The translations under genes and the position numbers were made by a program. DNA of 8,373 bases. It comes from Clostridiaceae bacterium (lineage in GTDB: Bacteria > Bacillota > Clostridia > Saccharofermentanales > DTU023). The stretch spans positions 1-8,373 of the forward strand of contig DUUZ01000064.1 of the NCBI GenBank assembly GCA_012841255.1. The letters run 5' to 3'. Positions 7,191-8,373 of this stretch are shown here, one piece after another (positions within the stretch are counted from its first letter, which is position 1; the number at the start of each line of letters is the position of its first letter). The notes beneath the pieces are model-generated. The model had not been told where the DNA came from, did not search any database, and saw only the letters and a list, made by a program, of their open reading frames with translations.

Positions 7191-7503
7191 GGTCATCATC
7201 CTCCAGTAAATTTTCGACGATGCGGGCAAAGGCTAAATAGTCTTCCTTGTCTTTTTCAAATTGCATGCGGCCTTTGGGAGTCAGTGAGTAATATTTTCTG
7301 GGCGGCCCTCCGCTCTCCTCCTGCAGATAAACCGTCAGCAGATCCTCGTTTTTCAGCTTGCGCAAAATGGGATAAACCGAACCGGCGGAAATCTGGATGT
7401 GACTGGCAAGGTACTCGGATAATTTATAGCCGTAAAAGTCGCGGCCATGTAGCAGGGAAAGGACACAAAGTTCCAGGACACCTTTTTTATATTGGGGATT
7501 CAC
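7177..7503 (-). CDS. PadR family transcriptional regulator
   Basis: A 108-residue winged-helix repressor of the PadR family, first gene of the operon. It has the standard start NPQYKKGVLELCVLSLL, DFYGYKLSE, the recognition helix SAGSVYPILRKL (39-50), and the wing with ESGGPPRKYYSLTPKGR (64-79). An acidic tail replaces a long C-terminal dimerisation domain, as in the short PadR-s subfamily. GTG at 7503 is chosen over GTG at 7509: AAGGAGG is 9 bases from the former and 3 from the latter, and family members begin MNPQYKKG. Likely autoregulated through the inverted repeat at 7542-7567. The effector is not predictable. Confidence 0.93.
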   Translation of the reverse strand: MNPQYKKGVLELCVLSLLHGRDFYGYKLSEYLASHIQISAGSVYPILRKLKNEDLLTVYLQEESGGPPRKYYSLTPKGRMQFEKDKEDYLAFARIVENLLEDDDHDQE

Positions 7504-7541
7504 CGGCACTGTCCTCCTTTCTTCAATAGTATCATTGATTA

Positions 7542-7567
7542 ACTACTATTAGATTATAAATAGTAGT
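7542..7567. promoter_or_regulatory. Probable PadR operator, 9-bp perfect inverted repeat
   Basis: ACTACTATT (7542-7550) and AATAGTAGT (7559-7567) are perfect inverted arms around 8 bases. Those 8 bases contain the whole -10 of the padR promoter, so a dimer bound here would block RNA polymerase. A related half-site AATAGTAT lies downstream at 7525-7532. Binding by this PadR is inferred from position; the sequence differs from the ATGT-N8-ACAT core of classical PadR, though the 8-base spacing matches. Confidence 0.7.
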
Positions 7568-7581
7568 CAAACAGTTGTCAA
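7553..7581 (-). promoter_or_regulatory. Promoter of the padR operon, full consensus
   Basis: On minus, TTGACA (7576-7581), 17 bases, then TATAAT (7553-7558): both hexamers match the housekeeping sigma factor consensus exactly. Transcription would start near 7546, inside the gene-proximal arm of the inverted repeat. So strong a promoter fits a gene set that is normally held off by a repressor. Confidence 0.88.
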
Positions 7582-7623
7582 TACCCGGGATAATGATTTG
7601 TCGCTTCAGTATGGCGATTGGCT

Positions 7624-7664
7624 GCGGTAAAACAAAACCCCGCAACTGTTTGGTCGCGGGGTTT
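7624..7664 (-). terminator. Intrinsic terminator of tRNA-Val
   Basis: On minus, AAACCCCGC (7656-7664) pairs with GCGGGGTTT (7635-7643) around a 12-base loop and is followed by a T-rich tail (TGTTTTACC). It starts two bases after the CCA end of the tRNA and shields the padR promoter from readthrough. Confidence 0.82.
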
Positions 7665-7666
7665 CC

Positions 7667-7743
7667 TGGTGGGTGATACTGGACTTGAACCAGTGGCCCC
7701 CTGCATGTCACGCAGGTACTCTAACCAGCTGAGCTAATCACCC
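7667..7743 (-). tRNA. tRNA-Val (anticodon GAC)
   Basis: A complete 77-base cloverleaf with encoded CCA. Acceptor GGGTGAT/ATCACCC, D-arm GCTC/GAGT, anticodon stem CCTGC/GCAGG, variable loop GGGCC, T-arm ACTGG/CCAGT with loop TTCAAGT, discriminator A. The anticodon loop GTGACAT gives GAC (7707-7709 on plus), reading Val codons GUC and GUU. Base 32 is G rather than the usual pyrimidine. A terminator follows immediately, so it is the last or only gene of its transcript. Confidence 0.95.
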
Positions 7744-7792
7744 GGGCCGTGCCCTAGTTTACACAAGATGAGGGTGGCTGTCAAACACCGTC

Positions 7793-7801
7793 TGTTATGA
7801 T
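7793..7801 (+). promoter_or_regulatory. Probable extended -10 promoter of yjbQ
   Basis: TGT-TATGAT on plus: TATGAT (7796-7801) matches five of six -10 bases and has TG one base upstream. No good -35 is visible at 16-18 bases. Transcription would begin near 7808, leaving a leader of about 45 bases containing a hairpin. Confidence 0.5.
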
Positions 7802-7816
7802 GGTCCATGAAGAAAA

Positions 7817-7833
7817 CCGGCTGTTTCAGCCGG
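7817..7833. promoter_or_regulatory. Leader hairpin ahead of yjbQ
   Basis: CCGGCTG and CAGCCGG pair perfectly around a TTT loop, 8 bases before the GAGGT binding site of yjbQ. On minus the same stem is followed by TTTTCTT, so it could act as a weak terminator for antisense readthrough. Function unproven. Confidence 0.45.
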
Positions 7834-7852
7834 GCTGTTATGAGGTAAATCC

Positions 7853-8269
7853 ATGAAATCTTACAGGAAAGAATTGACCTTCACCACCAAGACCAGACGG
7901 GCTTTTATCAACATTACGCCCCAGGTCCGGGACTGCCTTTATGAAAGCGGTATCCGGGAGGGCCTGGTCCTGGTCAACCCCATGCATATCACGGCCAGTG
8001 TCTTCATCAACGACGACGAATGGGGACTCCACCAGGATTACGAAGTGCTGCTTGAAAAACTGGCCCCGGAAAAACCCTATGACCAGTACCAGCACAACGG
8101 CTACGAAGACAATGCCGACGCCCACCTGAAGCGGACGCTCATGGGGCGGGAGGCTGTGGTCGCTGTGACGGACGGCCAGCTGGATTTTGGAACCTGGGAA
8201 CAGATCTTCTACGGTGAGTTCGATGGGATGCGGCCCAAAAGAGTTCTGGTCAAAATTATCGGGGCATGA
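7853..8269 (+). CDS. yjbQ: YjbQ / UPF0047 family protein
   Basis: A 138-residue protein of the YjbQ (UPF0047, TIGR00149) family, for which a weak secondary thiamine-phosphate synthase activity has been reported; the physiological role is not settled. Family motifs are all present: GLVLVNPMHITASVFINDDE (37-56) with His45, YQHN (79-82), DNADAHLKRTLMGRE (86-100) with His91, and the C-terminal GQLDFGTWEQIFYGEFDG (108-125) followed by RPKRVLVKI. Length is typical and nothing is missing. GAGGT sits 6 bases before the ATG at 7853. It is transcribed away from the tRNA, from its own promoter, and ends at the terminator starting three bases after the stop, so it is probably monocistronic. Confidence 0.93.
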   Translation: MKSYRKELTFTTKTRRAFINITPQVRDCLYESGIREGLVLVNPMHITASVFINDDEWGLHQDYEVLLEKLAPEKPYDQYQHNGYEDNADAHLKRTLMGREAVVAVTDGQLDFGTWEQIFYGEFDGMRPKRVLVKIIGA

Positions 8270-8271
8270 TG

Positions 8272-8303
8272 AAAGCCCGCAAGGCGGGGGCCTTGCGGGC
8301 TTT
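8272..8303. terminator. Strong intrinsic terminator, probably bidirectional
   Basis: AAAGCCCGCAAGGC (8272-8285) and GCCTTGCGGGCTTT (8290-8303) form a 14-bp perfect stem with a GGGG loop. The A and T runs at the stem base supply tails in both directions. It ends yjbQ on plus and probably the minus-strand gene entering from the right edge. Confidence 0.88.
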
Positions 8304-8307
8304 CTGC

Positions 8308-8373
8308 TTACCGCTGGAGAGCTTTACAGTTCTCCTTTCCTGCTTTCATTTTTTCGATCCAGTTTCTTCCTGC
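8308..8373 (-). CDS. Possible 3' end of a minus-strand gene, frame uncertain
   Basis: A minus-strand frame is open from the right edge to TAA at 8308-8310 (ends KAGKENCKALQR), just before the bidirectional terminator. A second frame ends at TAA 8324-8326 (RKKLDRKNESRKGEL). Either could be a charged protein C-terminus; the terminator makes a convergent gene likely. Too little is visible to choose a frame or a function. Confidence 0.3.
   Translation of the reverse strand, partial: AGRNWIEKMKAGKENCKALQR

Noticed and set aside
6681..7529. 282-aa plus-strand open frame over padR and HAAS
   Set aside because: Antisense shadow of recognised genes and it covers the padR promoter and operator.

Overview
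The window looks like chromosomal DNA of a Gram-positive, Clostridia-type Firmicute of moderate GC content. This is inferred from strong AGGAGG-type ribosome binding sites, a PadR/HAAS regulatory pair, a DUF1576 membrane protein, a lipobox lipoprotein and a Clostridia-like tRNA-Val with encoded CCA. No species can be named. TGA is an ordinary stop in most genes here, so the standard code applies. Almost everything lies on the minus strand; only yjbQ near the right end is on plus.

Minus-strand genes, left to right: (1) an exodeoxyribonuclease III family gene cut by the left edge (1-629); (2) a 459-aa secreted lipoprotein of unknown function built from two degenerate tandem copies of one unit (785-2164); (3) an AT-richer stretch (about 2171-4354) with an AAA_14/DUF4143-type ATPase gene broken by an in-frame TGA (2769-4037), preceded by four tandem copies of a ~23-bp repeat that overlap its predicted promoter; (4) a DUF1576 membrane protein (4355-5623) whose family-conserved N-terminus extends 49 codons upstream of the first usual start codon, to an ATA codon at ideal distance from an AGGAGG; it has its own promoter; (5) an operon transcribed from a consensus promoter at 7553-7581: padR-type regulator, HAAS/DUF1700 membrane protein, and a HicB-like/DinB-like protein; (6) tRNA-Val(GAC) with its own terminator. 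On plus, yjbQ (7853-8269) follows with an extended -10 promoter, a leader hairpin and a strong terminator. A minus-strand reading frame enters from the right edge and probably ends at the same bidirectional terminator.

The best-supported multi-gene unit is padR-HAAS-DinB-like. The PadR repressor probably controls its own promoter through a 9-bp perfect inverted repeat that brackets the -10 element, and the downstream genes are tightly coupled (14-nt overlap, then a 9-nt gap whose Shine-Dalgarno overlaps the previous stop). The other genes appear to be separate units. I see no CRISPR array, insertion sequence with transposase, or phage module. The clearest oddities are the ATA start, the nonsense codon in the ATPase gene, the iteron-like repeats before it, and the internally duplicated lipoprotein.
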